In this document: one piece after another, positions 17,058 through 26,319 of the stretch
Numbering within the stretch: position 1 is the stretch's first letter
How the letters are laid out: every line of letters starts with the position of its first letter
Assembly: GCA_048493715.1 (NCBI GenBank)
Contig: JBGDCZ010000026.1
Coordinates: 1-40,882 of the forward strand
Reading direction: 5' to 3'
Source of the DNA: Arsenophonus sp048493715
GTDB taxonomy: Bacteria; Pseudomonadota; Gammaproteobacteria; Enterobacterales; Enterobacteriaceae
DNA length: 40,882 nt
Notes under the pieces: generated by a model
The model's database searches: none
What the model was told of the DNA's origin: nothing
Seen by the model: only the letters and a program-made list of their open reading frames with translations
Position numbers and translations under genes: made by a program

Positions 17058-18086
17058 TTAGTTATCTTTACTAAATATCTTACGTTCCAATGCCCTTAGC
17101 CGCTTAGCCATTTCATTAATATTCATGACTAAAGCCGCTGTTTTTCGCCACACCTTATTAGGCTGTAAAGGGATACCTGAGGAGTAAATCCCCGGTTCAT
17201 TAATTGGACGAATTACCATTCCCATTCCGGTCACAGTAACTTTATCACAAATTTCCATATGTCCATTAATCACGCTAGCACCACCAATCATACAATATTG
17301 GCCTATTTTTAAACTACCAGCGATAATAACTCCACCAGCAATGGCTGTATGATCACCAATAATCACATTGTGAGCAATTTGGCACTGGTTATCAATGATA
17401 ACGCCATTACCAATAATTGTATTTTCAAGCGCGCCTCGATCAATCGTAGTACAAGCACCAATTTCGACATTATTACCAATAATAACTGTGCCTAATTGAG
17501 GTATTTTAACCCATTGACCCTTCTCATTTGCATAACCAAAACCATCTGAGCCAATGACTGTTCCTGATTGAATCAAACAATGTTCGCCTATCTTAATATT
17601 ATGATAAATAGAAACATTTGCCCATAAACGAGTAGACTGACCGATCTTGGCATTTTTACCAACAAAACAACCTGCACCAATAATAACCTGATTACCTAAT
17701 GTCGCTCCTGACTCGATAACGGCATTAGCACCAATGGCAACGTCTTCACCAAGCTGAACATCTTCGGCAATAACAGCAGAAGGATGGATATTATGTGCAG
17801 GTTTAGGCGTGGTATCCAAAATCTGAGCTAATCGAGCATAAGCAAGATAAGGATCTTTAACCACTAATGCTACTATTTTACTAGCTGGTAGATCCTTCTG
17901 CTTTAATACCACAGCGGTAGCTTTACATTCTGCTAATTGCGTAAGGTATCGGCTATCCGATAAAAAGGTAATTTGCCCTTCCTTCGCTAAATGTATAGGC
18001 GCAATACCTGTAATGATAATATTACCATCACCATGTAGCTGCGCATCCAATTTCTGGGCTAAATCAGCTAATCGAATAGAAACCAT
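17058..18086 (-). CDS. lpxD: UDP-3-O-(3-hydroxyacyl)glucosamine N-acyltransferase LpxD
   Basis: Third enzyme of lipid A synthesis; it adds an N-linked hydroxyacyl chain from ACP. It has 342 residues (341 in E. coli). An N-terminal uridine-binding domain (about 1-100, with the ITFLSDSRY region) is followed by a hexapeptide-repeat beta-helix (about 100-300) and a C-terminal helix (AALVMNINEMAKRLRALERK). The catalytic His lies in NQCQIAHNVIIGDH. It is 3 bp after skp, a normal arrangement that couples outer-membrane protein chaperoning with LPS synthesis. Confidence 0.96.
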   Translation of the reverse strand: MVSIRLADLAQKLDAQLHGDGNIIITGIAPIHLAKEGQITFLSDSRYLTQLAECKATAVVLKQKDLPASKIVALVVKDPYLAYARLAQILDTTPKPAHNIHPSAVIAEDVQLGEDVAIGANAVIESGATLGNQVIIGAGCFVGKNAKIGQSTRLWANVSIYHNIKIGEHCLIQSGTVIGSDGFGYANEKGQWVKIPQLGTVIIGNNVEIGACTTIDRGALENTIIGNGVIIDNQCQIAHNVIIGDHTAIAGGVIIAGSLKIGQYCMIGGASVINGHMEICDKVTVTGMGMVIRPINEPGIYSSGIPLQPNKVWRKTAALVMNINEMAKRLRALERKIFSKDN

Positions 18087-18089
18087 CTA

Positions 18090-18581
18090 TCATTTAACCT
18101 TCTTTATAACCAAATCGGTAATATTTTTCAGGTTAGCAATGTCTTTCGCATATAGAACCGCATTTACGTCAACTACCACGTCGTAGCTCTCTTTTTCAGC
18201 AACAGTTTTGGTTGTAGTCTTTATGGTTTGCAATATTTTATTGCGCTCTTCTTGCTGACGGCGTTGGTTATCTTGTTCAAATTGTTGTGCTTTTTTAAGA
18301 AAATCGGTCCGTTTAGCTTCAAACGCTTTCAGATCTTTTTCATTAGGTTTGGCAGCACTTTTTTGCAACTTCTCAACCCGAGTCTGTAAATCTTTTTCCA
18401 TATTTTGCAACTCATTCGCCCGTCCTTTAAACTCCTTTTCAAGTTGCTTAGATATCGCTTTACTAGTCGCTATATTCTGAAAAATTTCACCGACGTTAAT
18501 AACGGCAACTTTCTCTACGTAAGCATTGGCAGATACGGATAAAATTAAACCTAAGCCTGCTGCACACAACAATTTTTTCAC
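18090..18581 (-). CDS. skp: Periplasmic chaperone Skp (OmpH)
   Basis: Trimeric jellyfish-shaped chaperone that carries unfolded outer-membrane proteins across the periplasm to BamA. It has 163 residues with a classical signal peptide MKKLLCAAGLGLILSVSANA, probably cut after residue 20. The mature protein begins with the beta core (VEKVAVINVGEIFQ) and then forms long charged coiled-coil arms rich in Lys, Glu and Gln (about 45-135). It sits between bamA and lpxD, as in E. coli. Confidence 0.95.
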   Translation of the reverse strand: MKKLLCAAGLGLILSVSANAYVEKVAVINVGEIFQNIATSKAISKQLEKEFKGRANELQNMEKDLQTRVEKLQKSAAKPNEKDLKAFEAKRTDFLKKAQQFEQDNQRRQQEERNKILQTIKTTTKTVAEKESYDVVVDVNAVLYAKDIANLKNITDLVIKKVK

Positions 18582-18641
18582 ATTTAACTCCTTACCTCTT
18601 ATGATCTAATCATGAGAGAATTGATGAATTGAATTGACGCT

Positions 18642-21047
18642 TTACCATGTCCTACCGATATTAAACTGAAACTCTTCAGATTTATCACCTTCATAATCTT
18701 TTATTGACTTGGCATAAGAAAAGACTAGTGGACCAAGCGGTGACATCCATTGCAATGCAATCCCTGTCGAAACTCGAATATTGGATGCCTTACCATAATC
18801 AGGTATACCTGCTCTCCAGCTTGCAGGTGTATTACTCCAATTCGAATCCCATACAGTACCCGCATCAATAAAGAAAGAGGTTCTGATCGAATTAGCATAC
18901 TTTTCATCAAAAAACGGGGTTGGGGTAATTAACTCTAATGACGCTGTTGCCATGGCATTTCCACCAACAGCATCCGTTGATGGACTACCCGATTTTGGTT
19001 TTACCCCATCTTTTTTATCTTTTTCAAGATAAACCGCTTTAGGGCCGATATTATTGGAACGGAAACCACGTACCGTACCGGCACCACCAGCATAAAAGTT
19101 TTCATAAAACGGTAATTCTTTACCACCAAAACCATTACCATAACCAAGCTGTGCTCGACCTAATAATACCCATTTTTTATCCTCGTCAATGGGATAATAT
19201 TGTGATGTATCAAACCGAATCTTATAGTATTGATTATTAGAACCTGGAATGGTGATTTTACTATTTATCGAGGTTTTATTGCCTGCGGTCGGGAAGAAAC
19301 CACGATCCAAGTTATTATAAATCCAACCCAAATTAAGGGTAAAATCATTAGAATTATAGCGCGCTTTATCATCAAAATTGAGATTTTCACCTATACTTTG
19401 CAAATAGCGCCACATACCAACTTGAGGTTTCATATCAGATAAGGAGTTATGAACAAAGCCTGCACCAATTCGAAATGCATTATTTTCATTAAAAGGAAAA
19501 CTCAAGGTACTATCAACACCATAAGTTTTATTATTATAGCGTGAAAGATCGGCATCCTTAGCACTAAAATCATTATAGAATATTCGCCCACCTAAGCTAA
19601 CACCATTAATCGTAAAGTAAGGATCTGTTAAGGATAACTCAACATAGGTCGAATAGTCATTCTTACTAGCACTAATACCAACGGCATTACCAGTACCAAG
19701 CCAGTTTTCTTGCTGAACACCGACCTGAAAACTGACACCACTTTCGGTTCCCAAGCCGATACCAAAGTTCATCGAACCGGTATTGCGTTCTTTGACTTTA
19801 TAGACAACATCAACTTGATCCGGAGTACCTGGGACCCGTTGCGTTTCCACATCAACAGTTTCAAAAAAACCAGTACGATTTAATCGCTCTTTACCCAAGT
19901 TGACCAAATCATTACCTAACCATGCGCCTTCCATCTGACGCATCTCACGCCGTAAAACAGAATCTTTACTAATATCATTGCCGACAAAACGGATTTGGCG
20001 AACATAGAAACGGTTACCTGCATCAACATTAACATGCAATTTAACTGTTTTATTTTCATCATTGATTTCAGGTTGAGTAATAACACGTGGGTAAGCATAA
20101 CCATAACGACCAAGGAGACCCTTAATTTTGTTCTCCATATTAGTTATTTCAGTACCATTATAAAGCGAATCAGGTTTGATGGTTATTAATTCATTAATTT
20201 CATCATGATGACCAGCTGTTTCACCATTTAATTCAACACCCGCTATGGTATATTTATCACCCTCCGTCACATTAATGGTCACATAAATACTTTTCTTATC
20301 AGGCGTTAGACTTACATTGGTGGAGTCGATATTAAATTTTGCATAACCACGGTCAAGGTAAAAACTACGCAGTGTTTCTAAATCACCGGCGAGTTTTTGT
20401 TTCTGATATTTTTGGTCCGCAACAAAATTCCACCAAGACACATCATCCCGTAATTGAAAACGGCTTACCAATTCACCGGTAGTAAATGCTTTATTACCGA
20501 CGATATTAATCTGTTGGATCTTAGCTGAAACCCCTTCAGAAAAGATCAATTTTAAATCAACGCGATTACGGGGCAAAGGTGTAACAACAGCTTTAACCGT
20601 CGCATTATACTTACCGACACTGTAATAAAAATCTTCAAGTCCCTTTTCAATATTAGCCAGCTTGGTTCGATCAAGGGCTTCACCAACACGAATATTTGAA
20701 GCTTCAAGATTTTTCTTTAGCAGATCATCTTTAACCGATTTATTACCAGAAAATGTAATGCTTGCAATGGTTGGCCGCTCTTTTACTTGAACAATCAGCG
20801 TATTTCCATCACGCAAAACTCTAACATCTTCGAAATTACCAGTTGAAAATAGAGCTCGAATAGTACGACCTATATCGTCATTATTAATCGTATCTCCTAC
20901 CCGAACCGGCATATTCAATAGTGCTGCACCAACGGCGACGCGCTGAAGACCTTCAAAATGAATATCTTGTACTACAAACCCGTCTGAACCGTATGCAGTG
21001 GCGCTGCTAAATAGCAGCGATGCTATGAGCAACTTTTTCATCGCCAT
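18642..21047 (-). CDS. bamA: Outer-membrane protein assembly factor BamA
   Basis: Central Omp85-family subunit of the BAM complex that inserts beta-barrel proteins in the outer membrane; essential. It has 801 residues (810 in E. coli). A signal peptide (MAMKKLLIASLLFSSATAYG) is followed by five POTRA domains (about 21-420) and a 16-strand barrel ending in FQFNIGRTW, with the terminal aromatic signature. The loop-6 motif VRGF is intact (GTVRGFRSN). The L6 segment just after it is shorter than in E. coli and has no cysteines, so the Cys pair found in E. coli L6 is absent. It lies 33 bp after rseP. Confidence 0.97.
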   Translation of the reverse strand: MAMKKLLIASLLFSSATAYGSDGFVVQDIHFEGLQRVAVGAALLNMPVRVGDTINNDDIGRTIRALFSTGNFEDVRVLRDGNTLIVQVKERPTIASITFSGNKSVKDDLLKKNLEASNIRVGEALDRTKLANIEKGLEDFYYSVGKYNATVKAVVTPLPRNRVDLKLIFSEGVSAKIQQINIVGNKAFTTGELVSRFQLRDDVSWWNFVADQKYQKQKLAGDLETLRSFYLDRGYAKFNIDSTNVSLTPDKKSIYVTINVTEGDKYTIAGVELNGETAGHHDEINELITIKPDSLYNGTEITNMENKIKGLLGRYGYAYPRVITQPEINDENKTVKLHVNVDAGNRFYVRQIRFVGNDISKDSVLRREMRQMEGAWLGNDLVNLGKERLNRTGFFETVDVETQRVPGTPDQVDVVYKVKERNTGSMNFGIGLGTESGVSFQVGVQQENWLGTGNAVGISASKNDYSTYVELSLTDPYFTINGVSLGGRIFYNDFSAKDADLSRYNNKTYGVDSTLSFPFNENNAFRIGAGFVHNSLSDMKPQVGMWRYLQSIGENLNFDDKARYNSNDFTLNLGWIYNNLDRGFFPTAGNKTSINSKITIPGSNNQYYKIRFDTSQYYPIDEDKKWVLLGRAQLGYGNGFGGKELPFYENFYAGGAGTVRGFRSNNIGPKAVYLEKDKKDGVKPKSGSPSTDAVGGNAMATASLELITPTPFFDEKYANSIRTSFFIDAGTVWDSNWSNTPASWRAGIPDYGKASNIRVSTGIALQWMSPLGPLVFSYAKSIKDYEGDKSEEFQFNIGRTW

Positions 21048-21080
21048 TGTTGTTATGAGTATTCCTAACTAGTCTCTCTC

Positions 21081-22433
21081 TTACAGACGAGAGAAATCAT
21101 TGAAAAGTGCAAGCCCCATTAATAATATCAATGCAATAGCACCAATACGATAGCTGAAGTCTTGTACACGCTCAGACACTGGCTCTCCTTTAATCTTTTC
21201 GATTATCAAGAAAAGTAAGTGCCCACCATCTAATACAGGCAAAGGAAACAGGTTAATGATCCCTAAATTGACACTAATTAATGCAATAAACATCAGATAA
21301 TACACTAACCCAGACTCAGCGGAAATACCTGCCCCTTTTGCAATAGAAACAGGTCCGCTAAGACTATTGAGTTTAATATCACCAGTAACCAATCTACCTA
21401 TCATGTTTACTGTTAATTTCATCAACTGCCAAGTTTTATCCGTTGCCTGGTACAGCGCATAAAACGGACCATATTGCTGAGTGATTTTATACTCATCTGC
21501 AAGTGGTATCACTGATAGTTCAAGCCCTGCAAATCCAATTTTCTGCCCTTTGGCTATTGTTTTTACTTCCGGTGTTAAAGTTAATTGCTGCTGTTCACCC
21601 TGTCTTTCAATAGTCAATAACAATGGAATGTTTGGACTTTGCCTAACAAAATAGGTGAATGGATGCCAAATATCTAACATTTGCTCATCCACTTTTACAA
21701 TCCTGTCACCTATTTGTAAACCGGATAATGCCGCTGCTGAACCAGGTTGAATATTACGCACAACGGGATCTTGTCTTGCACTAACAGGCATAATCCCTAG
21801 AGATAAAATAGGATCTTGGGTTTCCGGATCAAAATGCCATTGCCTTAAATCAAGCACTTTTTTTATAGGTGCTGAATAGCCGGGCGGTAAAACCTGCACG
21901 GTTAATTCCTCATCAACAATTTTACTAATTAAGGCGATACGAGCAGCATTCCAGTCAGGGGTTTCGATACCATCTATTGATTTTAGTTCCATACCTGGCG
22001 AAATATTTGCTTGCTCAGCTAGCGAATTTGGCTGAATATCCTCAATAACAGGACGCACAGAAGGTATACCAATAATGAAAACTAACCAATAAGCAAATAT
22101 TGCCAATAAAAAATTAGCTAATGGCCCGGCACTAACCACTGCCGCACGTTGACCCACTGTTTTATTGTTAAAAGCAAAATAGCGCCGCTCTGGTGCTACA
22201 GGAGCCACTCGCTCATCTAGCATTTTAACGTAGCCACCTAAGGGGATTAAGGCAATAACAAATTCTGTACCATGACGATCTACTTTACGCCATAAGGCTT
22301 TCCCAAAACCAATAGAAAAACGCTCAACATAAATACCACAACGCCTAGCTACCCAAAAATGGCCAAATTCATGTACGATAATTAGCACACCTAATGCAAT
22401 AACAAATGCAGCTAAACTCCAAAGAAATCCCAT
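21081..22433 (-). CDS. rseP: Site-2 intramembrane metalloprotease RseP
   Basis: Inner-membrane zinc protease that cuts RseA after DegS and so releases sigma-E; it also clears signal-peptide remnants. It has 450 residues, as in E. coli. The zinc motif HEFGH (H21, E22, H25) is in the first transmembrane helix. Two PDZ domains follow in the periplasm (about 125-310; GDRIVKVDEQ in the second), and the third zinc ligand is in FPLPVLDGGHL. It lies 8 bp after cdsA and upstream of bamA, so the sigma-E activating protease and its main client pathway are co-transcribed. Confidence 0.96.
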   Translation of the reverse strand: MGFLWSLAAFVIALGVLIIVHEFGHFWVARRCGIYVERFSIGFGKALWRKVDRHGTEFVIALIPLGGYVKMLDERVAPVAPERRYFAFNNKTVGQRAAVVSAGPLANFLLAIFAYWLVFIIGIPSVRPVIEDIQPNSLAEQANISPGMELKSIDGIETPDWNAARIALISKIVDEELTVQVLPPGYSAPIKKVLDLRQWHFDPETQDPILSLGIMPVSARQDPVVRNIQPGSAAALSGLQIGDRIVKVDEQMLDIWHPFTYFVRQSPNIPLLLTIERQGEQQQLTLTPEVKTIAKGQKIGFAGLELSVIPLADEYKITQQYGPFYALYQATDKTWQLMKLTVNMIGRLVTGDIKLNSLSGPVSIAKGAGISAESGLVYYLMFIALISVNLGIINLFPLPVLDGGHLLFLIIEKIKGEPVSERVQDFSYRIGAIALILLMGLALFNDFSRL

Positions 22434-22441
22434 GATATACC

Positions 22442-23308
22442 TTAAAGACTAAAAAATAACAATGTCAATCCTGCAAAAACCGGTATAGCTGCGGTCAAAC
22501 TATCGATTCTATCTAACACGCCACCATGACCTGGAATTAAATTACTACTATCTTTGATCCCAGACTGACGTTTAAACATACTTTCCGTTAAATCACCAAA
22601 GACAGATATAATTACAACAATAACAGAACAAAGTAGTAAATACTTGGGGATCACTAAAATAGGAATAGATAAACTAAACAACCAGGCAACAATTCCTGCC
22701 GTCAGCATACCACCAAACAAACCTTCAAAGGTTTTACCAGGAGAAACCTTCACTGCCAGTTTATGTTTACCAAATAAATGACCAAAAAAATAAGCGCCAG
22801 TATCTGCACTCCAAGCTAATAGCATAACATAAAGCACCCACCAAGCACCGATAAAATTATCAATATGATAATCGACACTTTTTAACACCAGCATGCCACA
22901 GTAAAAAGGCAAAATAGTTAAAATACCAAACAAAATTTTTAATAGTGCCGATCGAGACCAGAATCGAGCAGAAGTAGGAAAAGTCACAACCAATATTATC
23001 GCAACTAACCACCAAACTAATCCAGCCGATAAAATATAAATAATCAAAGGCTCTGTTGTTAATTGAGTGAGATCCGGCAATGAAAATTGTAATCCCAATA
23101 AACTAATACTAAATAAAACCGCACAAATAATTCGTTTAATCTGCTTTGTCCAGCCAATAAATTGGCTCCATTCCCAAGCAGCTAAAGTGGAAATAGCAAT
23201 GATAACATAACCAAATAGGTTAGGAGGCAAGAAAAAAAGTGCAGCGATAACTAATGGAATAAGTATGATAGCTGTAATGATACGAGAATTTAAGTTTAAG
23301 TTTAACAA
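22442..23308 (-). CDS. cdsA: Phosphatidate cytidylyltransferase CdsA
   Basis: Integral membrane enzyme that makes CDP-diacylglycerol from CTP and phosphatidic acid, the branch point of phospholipid synthesis. It has 288 residues (285 in E. coli), with about eight hydrophobic segments. The family signature is clear near the C-terminus: SVFGDLTESMFKRQSGIKDS followed by LIPGHGGVLDRIDSL. The loop KVSPGKTFEGLFGG is also conserved. It is 9 bp after uppS and 8 bp before rseP. Confidence 0.95.
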   Translation of the reverse strand: MLNLNLNSRIITAIILIPLVIAALFFLPPNLFGYVIIAISTLAAWEWSQFIGWTKQIKRIICAVLFSISLLGLQFSLPDLTQLTTEPLIIYILSAGLVWWLVAIILVVTFPTSARFWSRSALLKILFGILTILPFYCGMLVLKSVDYHIDNFIGAWWVLYVMLLAWSADTGAYFFGHLFGKHKLAVKVSPGKTFEGLFGGMLTAGIVAWLFSLSIPILVIPKYLLLCSVIVVIISVFGDLTESMFKRQSGIKDSSNLIPGHGGVLDRIDSLTAAIPVFAGLTLLFFSL

Positions 23309-23317
23309 AACAACCCC

Positions 23318-24070
23318 CTATTCTTCATGAATATCATCAGACTCAGTATTACCAAAACGTCGTTCACGCTGATTAAAAGCCAAAATTGCACTCTTGAAAG
23401 TCTCCTCATCAAAATCCGGCCAGAGTACATCGGTGAAATAAAATTCAGCATAAGCAATCTGCCATAAAAGAAAATTACTAATACGGTATTCTCTCCCAGT
23501 TCTAATAACTAAATCAACGGTTGGTTGATCATGTAAACTAATAAATTCATTTACCATATCTTCATTAATATTTTCTGGTAATAATGAACCCGCTTTAATT
23601 TTTTCAGCAATAAGCCGCATTCCATGGGTAATATCCCAACGACCACCATAATTAGCGGCAATATTGAGCTGTAGTCCGGTATTATTCTCTGTTAAGCTAA
23701 TCGCATGTTTAATACGATTTTGTAATTTAGGCTTAAATCGACTTATATCGCCAATAATAGTTAATTTAACATTATGGATATTTAAGTTTTTAACTTCATC
23801 ACCCAAAAACCAGGTAAAAAGCTCCATCAGCGCACTAACCTCAGTTTCTGGTCGATTCCAATTTTCACTGCTAAACGCATAAAGCGTTAAAGACTGAATA
23901 TGATTTTCAACTGCAAATTTAACCGCTTTTTGCACCGCAACGGTACCTGCTCGATGCCCTTTAATTCTTAACTTTCCATGTTCTTTCGCCCAACGCCCAT
24001 TACCATCCATAATAATAGCAACATGCTTCGGTAGTCGATGCTGTGAGCTATCATCATACATAAGTTTCAT
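23318..24070 (-). CDS. uppS: Undecaprenyl diphosphate synthase UppS (IspU)
   Basis: Cis-prenyltransferase that extends farnesyl diphosphate to the C55 lipid carrier for peptidoglycan and O-antigen; essential. It has 250 residues (253 in E. coli). The catalytic Asp is D22 in AIIMDGNGRWA; the YAFSSENWNRP and NIAANYGGRWDI blocks are conserved, as is NFLLWQIAYAELYF-like sequence. One oddity is that the usual RTGGE or RTSGE motif reads RTGRE (residues 190-194), with Arg193 where Gly is expected. Gene order uppS-cdsA-rseP matches E. coli. Regulation from the 221-bp gap behind dxr is not evident. Confidence 0.95.
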   Translation of the reverse strand: MKLMYDDSSQHRLPKHVAIIMDGNGRWAKEHGKLRIKGHRAGTVAVQKAVKFAVENHIQSLTLYAFSSENWNRPETEVSALMELFTWFLGDEVKNLNIHNVKLTIIGDISRFKPKLQNRIKHAISLTENNTGLQLNIAANYGGRWDITHGMRLIAEKIKAGSLLPENINEDMVNEFISLHDQPTVDLVIRTGREYRISNFLLWQIAYAEFYFTDVLWPDFDEETFKSAILAFNQRERRFGNTESDDIHEE

Positions 24071-24291
24071 GCTAAAATAGTTCCTTACTATAAGCTAACA
24101 CAACTATTGCGCTTAATGATTATGGATAATAAAAACAGAAATACTTAAGCTTGGGCAAAGAATTTTCATATTTACTAATAAGTTAATAGTGAGCCCTATG
24201 TTCATTTTTAATACCTATACCCATTATAATTGTATAAAAATTTAACATGAAATAAATATACAGAAACATTTTATGCGTCTAAAATCATTTA

Positions 24292-25494
24292 TTAATAGGA
24301 TATTGCTAATGTTTCAATATAATTAATTGCCATTTGACGCGCTTCACGATCAATCTCTAAAACTGCATCAATGTTTTCAGGTTCGGCTAAACTTAGCCTT
24401 TCAACTATATCCAAATTAACTTTCGCAATATCAGTAAATCGAAGCTTTCCGGCCAAAAATGCAGCGACGGAAACTTCATTAGCAGCATTTAAAATTGTTG
24501 TGGCTGCTTGTCCGTGCTGGCAAGCATCAATCGCCAATTTCAAACAGGGGTAACGTTGATAATCTGGCGCAATAAAGGTTAACGAAGATAATTGTTTAAA
24601 ATCAAGCGCCGTCGCACCTGAAGGAATACGATTAGGATAAGCCATACTATAAGAAATTGGTGTTCTCATATCTGGCGTTCCTAATTGTGCGATTACGCTA
24701 CCATCCTGATAACGCACCATTGAATGAATAACGGATTGTGGGTGTACAATGACTTCAATTTCCTCAGCGGAAGCATTAAAAAAATATCGCGCCTCAATAT
24801 ATTCAAGCCCCTTATTCATCATAGTTGCCGAATCAACAGAAATCTTACGTCCCATAGACCAATTAGGGTGATTACAAGCCTCATCAGGTGTTATATTGTC
24901 AAGATAAGTGAGAGGGATTTCACGGAACGGGCCACCCGAACCAGTTAAGACTATCCGCGTTATTCCCTGCTGTTGAAGATTAGCAAAACCTAAATTACGC
25001 TGAATTTCAGTCGGTAAACTTTGAAATATTGCATTATGTTCGCTATCAATAGGGACTAACTGAGCACCATATTTTTTAATAGCGTTAAAGAATAGTTGAC
25101 CACTGGTAATCAGTGATTCTTTATTCGCCAGTAAAATTCGCCTACCTTGACGGATGGCAGCCAGCGTTGGTACTAAACCAGCAATTCCAGTAATAGCTGA
25201 CATAACTTGATCAACATTATCAAGTGCCGCTAGCTCACAAACTCCCTTATGGCCTGATAAAACTTCAGTTTTACATCCTTGTTTATTTAGTATGCTTCTT
25301 AAGTTATTGGCCGATTTTTCGTCTGACATAGCAGCATATCGTGGCTGGAATTCTAAGCATTGCTGAACCATAATCGCCACATTTTTATGTGCAACTAATG
25401 CGATAATCTCAAATTTTCCTGGATTTTGTTGGACTACTGATAGTGTCGTTTTACCAATTGAACCCGTCGAGCCTAAAATTGTCAGACGTATCAT
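24292..25494 (-). CDS. dxr: 1-deoxy-D-xylulose 5-phosphate reductoisomerase Dxr (IspC)
   Basis: NADPH-dependent enzyme that turns DXP into MEP, the first committed step of the non-mevalonate isoprenoid pathway; it supplies UppS next door. It has 400 residues (398 in E. coli). The Rossmann nucleotide motif is GSTGSIGKTTLSVV (about 8-21). The metal and substrate site is VPIDSEHNAIFQSL, and the flexible loop and binding residues are in GSGGPF and HPNWSMGRKISVDSATMMNKG. The frame is complete. A 221-bp gap separates it from uppS, so uppS may have its own promoter. Confidence 0.96.
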   Translation of the reverse strand: MIRLTILGSTGSIGKTTLSVVQQNPGKFEIIALVAHKNVAIMVQQCLEFQPRYAAMSDEKSANNLRSILNKQGCKTEVLSGHKGVCELAALDNVDQVMSAITGIAGLVPTLAAIRQGRRILLANKESLITSGQLFFNAIKKYGAQLVPIDSEHNAIFQSLPTEIQRNLGFANLQQQGITRIVLTGSGGPFREIPLTYLDNITPDEACNHPNWSMGRKISVDSATMMNKGLEYIEARYFFNASAEEIEVIVHPQSVIHSMVRYQDGSVIAQLGTPDMRTPISYSMAYPNRIPSGATALDFKQLSSLTFIAPDYQRYPCLKLAIDACQHGQAATTILNAANEVSVAAFLAGKLRFTDIAKVNLDIVERLSLAEPENIDAVLEIDREARQMAINYIETLAISY

Positions 25495-25586
25495 TGTGAT
25501 ATGTATGCTCTACTATTTTAATTAAAAAGGATTATGTCTAGCTCAGCCATATAGCATAACATAAAATGGAGCAATAAATTTAGAGA

Positions 25587-25635
25587 TATAATAAAGCCAT
25601 ACTTACTTGAATACATGGCATATGGCTTTATTATA
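25587..25635. terminator. Long inverted repeat between frr and dxr
   Basis: A perfect 15-bp inverted repeat (25587-25601 and 25621-25635) with a 19-base loop lies just downstream of the frr stop on the minus strand. T-rich sequence follows on both sides. It probably ends frr transcripts, though the long loop and AT-rich ends make it an unusual terminator. Confidence 0.65.
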
Positions 25636-25643
25636 AAAAACGT

Positions 25644-26201
25644 TTAAAATTCCATTAATTCGTTTTCTTTTTGTTCTAATGCTTCATCGACTTTCTTAAT
25701 AAAATTATCTGTTAATTTTTGGATCTCATCCTGTGCACGACGTTCATCATCTTCACTAATTTGTTTATTTTTTAGTAAAGCCTTAATTTTATCATTCGCC
25801 TCACGCCGTGCATTACGAACAGAGACCCGTCCCTGCTCAACATCATTACGGACAACTTTAATCAAATCCTTACGCCGTTCTTCCGTCAACGGTGGTAAAG
25901 GCACTCGTATTATGGTTCCTGCGGAAGAAGGATTAAGGCCCAAATCTGATACCATAATGGCTTTTTCAACTGCTGGCCCTAACGTACGATCAAATACAGT
26001 AATCGCCAGTGTACGTGAATCCTCAGCTGTAATATTAGCTAACTGACGTAATGGCGTTGTGGTGCCATAATATTCAACCATGATACCATCCAATAAACTT
26101 GGTGATGCACGGCCAGTGCGAACTTTGCTAATTTGACTTTTCAATGCTTCAACGCTTTTTTCCATACGTTCTTCAGCATCTTTTTTGATTTCATTAATCA
26201 C
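25644..26201 (-). CDS. frr: Ribosome recycling factor Frr
   Basis: With EF-G it splits post-termination ribosomes; essential. It has 185 residues, as in E. coli. The family signature is present: VRTGRASPSLLDGIMVEYYG, then TPLRQLANIT. The long three-helix domain (KDAEERMEKSVEALK at the start; EDDERRAQDEIQKLTDNFIKKVDEAL near the end) is rich in Lys and Glu. It lies 118 bp after pyrH and is followed by a long inverted repeat. Confidence 0.97.
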   Translation of the reverse strand: MINEIKKDAEERMEKSVEALKSQISKVRTGRASPSLLDGIMVEYYGTTTPLRQLANITAEDSRTLAITVFDRTLGPAVEKAIMVSDLGLNPSSAGTIIRVPLPPLTEERRKDLIKVVRNDVEQGRVSVRNARREANDKIKALLKNKQISEDDERRAQDEIQKLTDNFIKKVDEALEQKENELMEF

Positions 26202-26319
26202 ATTTAAACCCTTAGCAACTGGTTATAAGTATTTAGGCCATAAACGATGACCCAATTCAATTATTTTAACGATGCTAACAATATCATACCGCCAAAAATC
26301 ATCCGTGTCTCTCAAGAGA

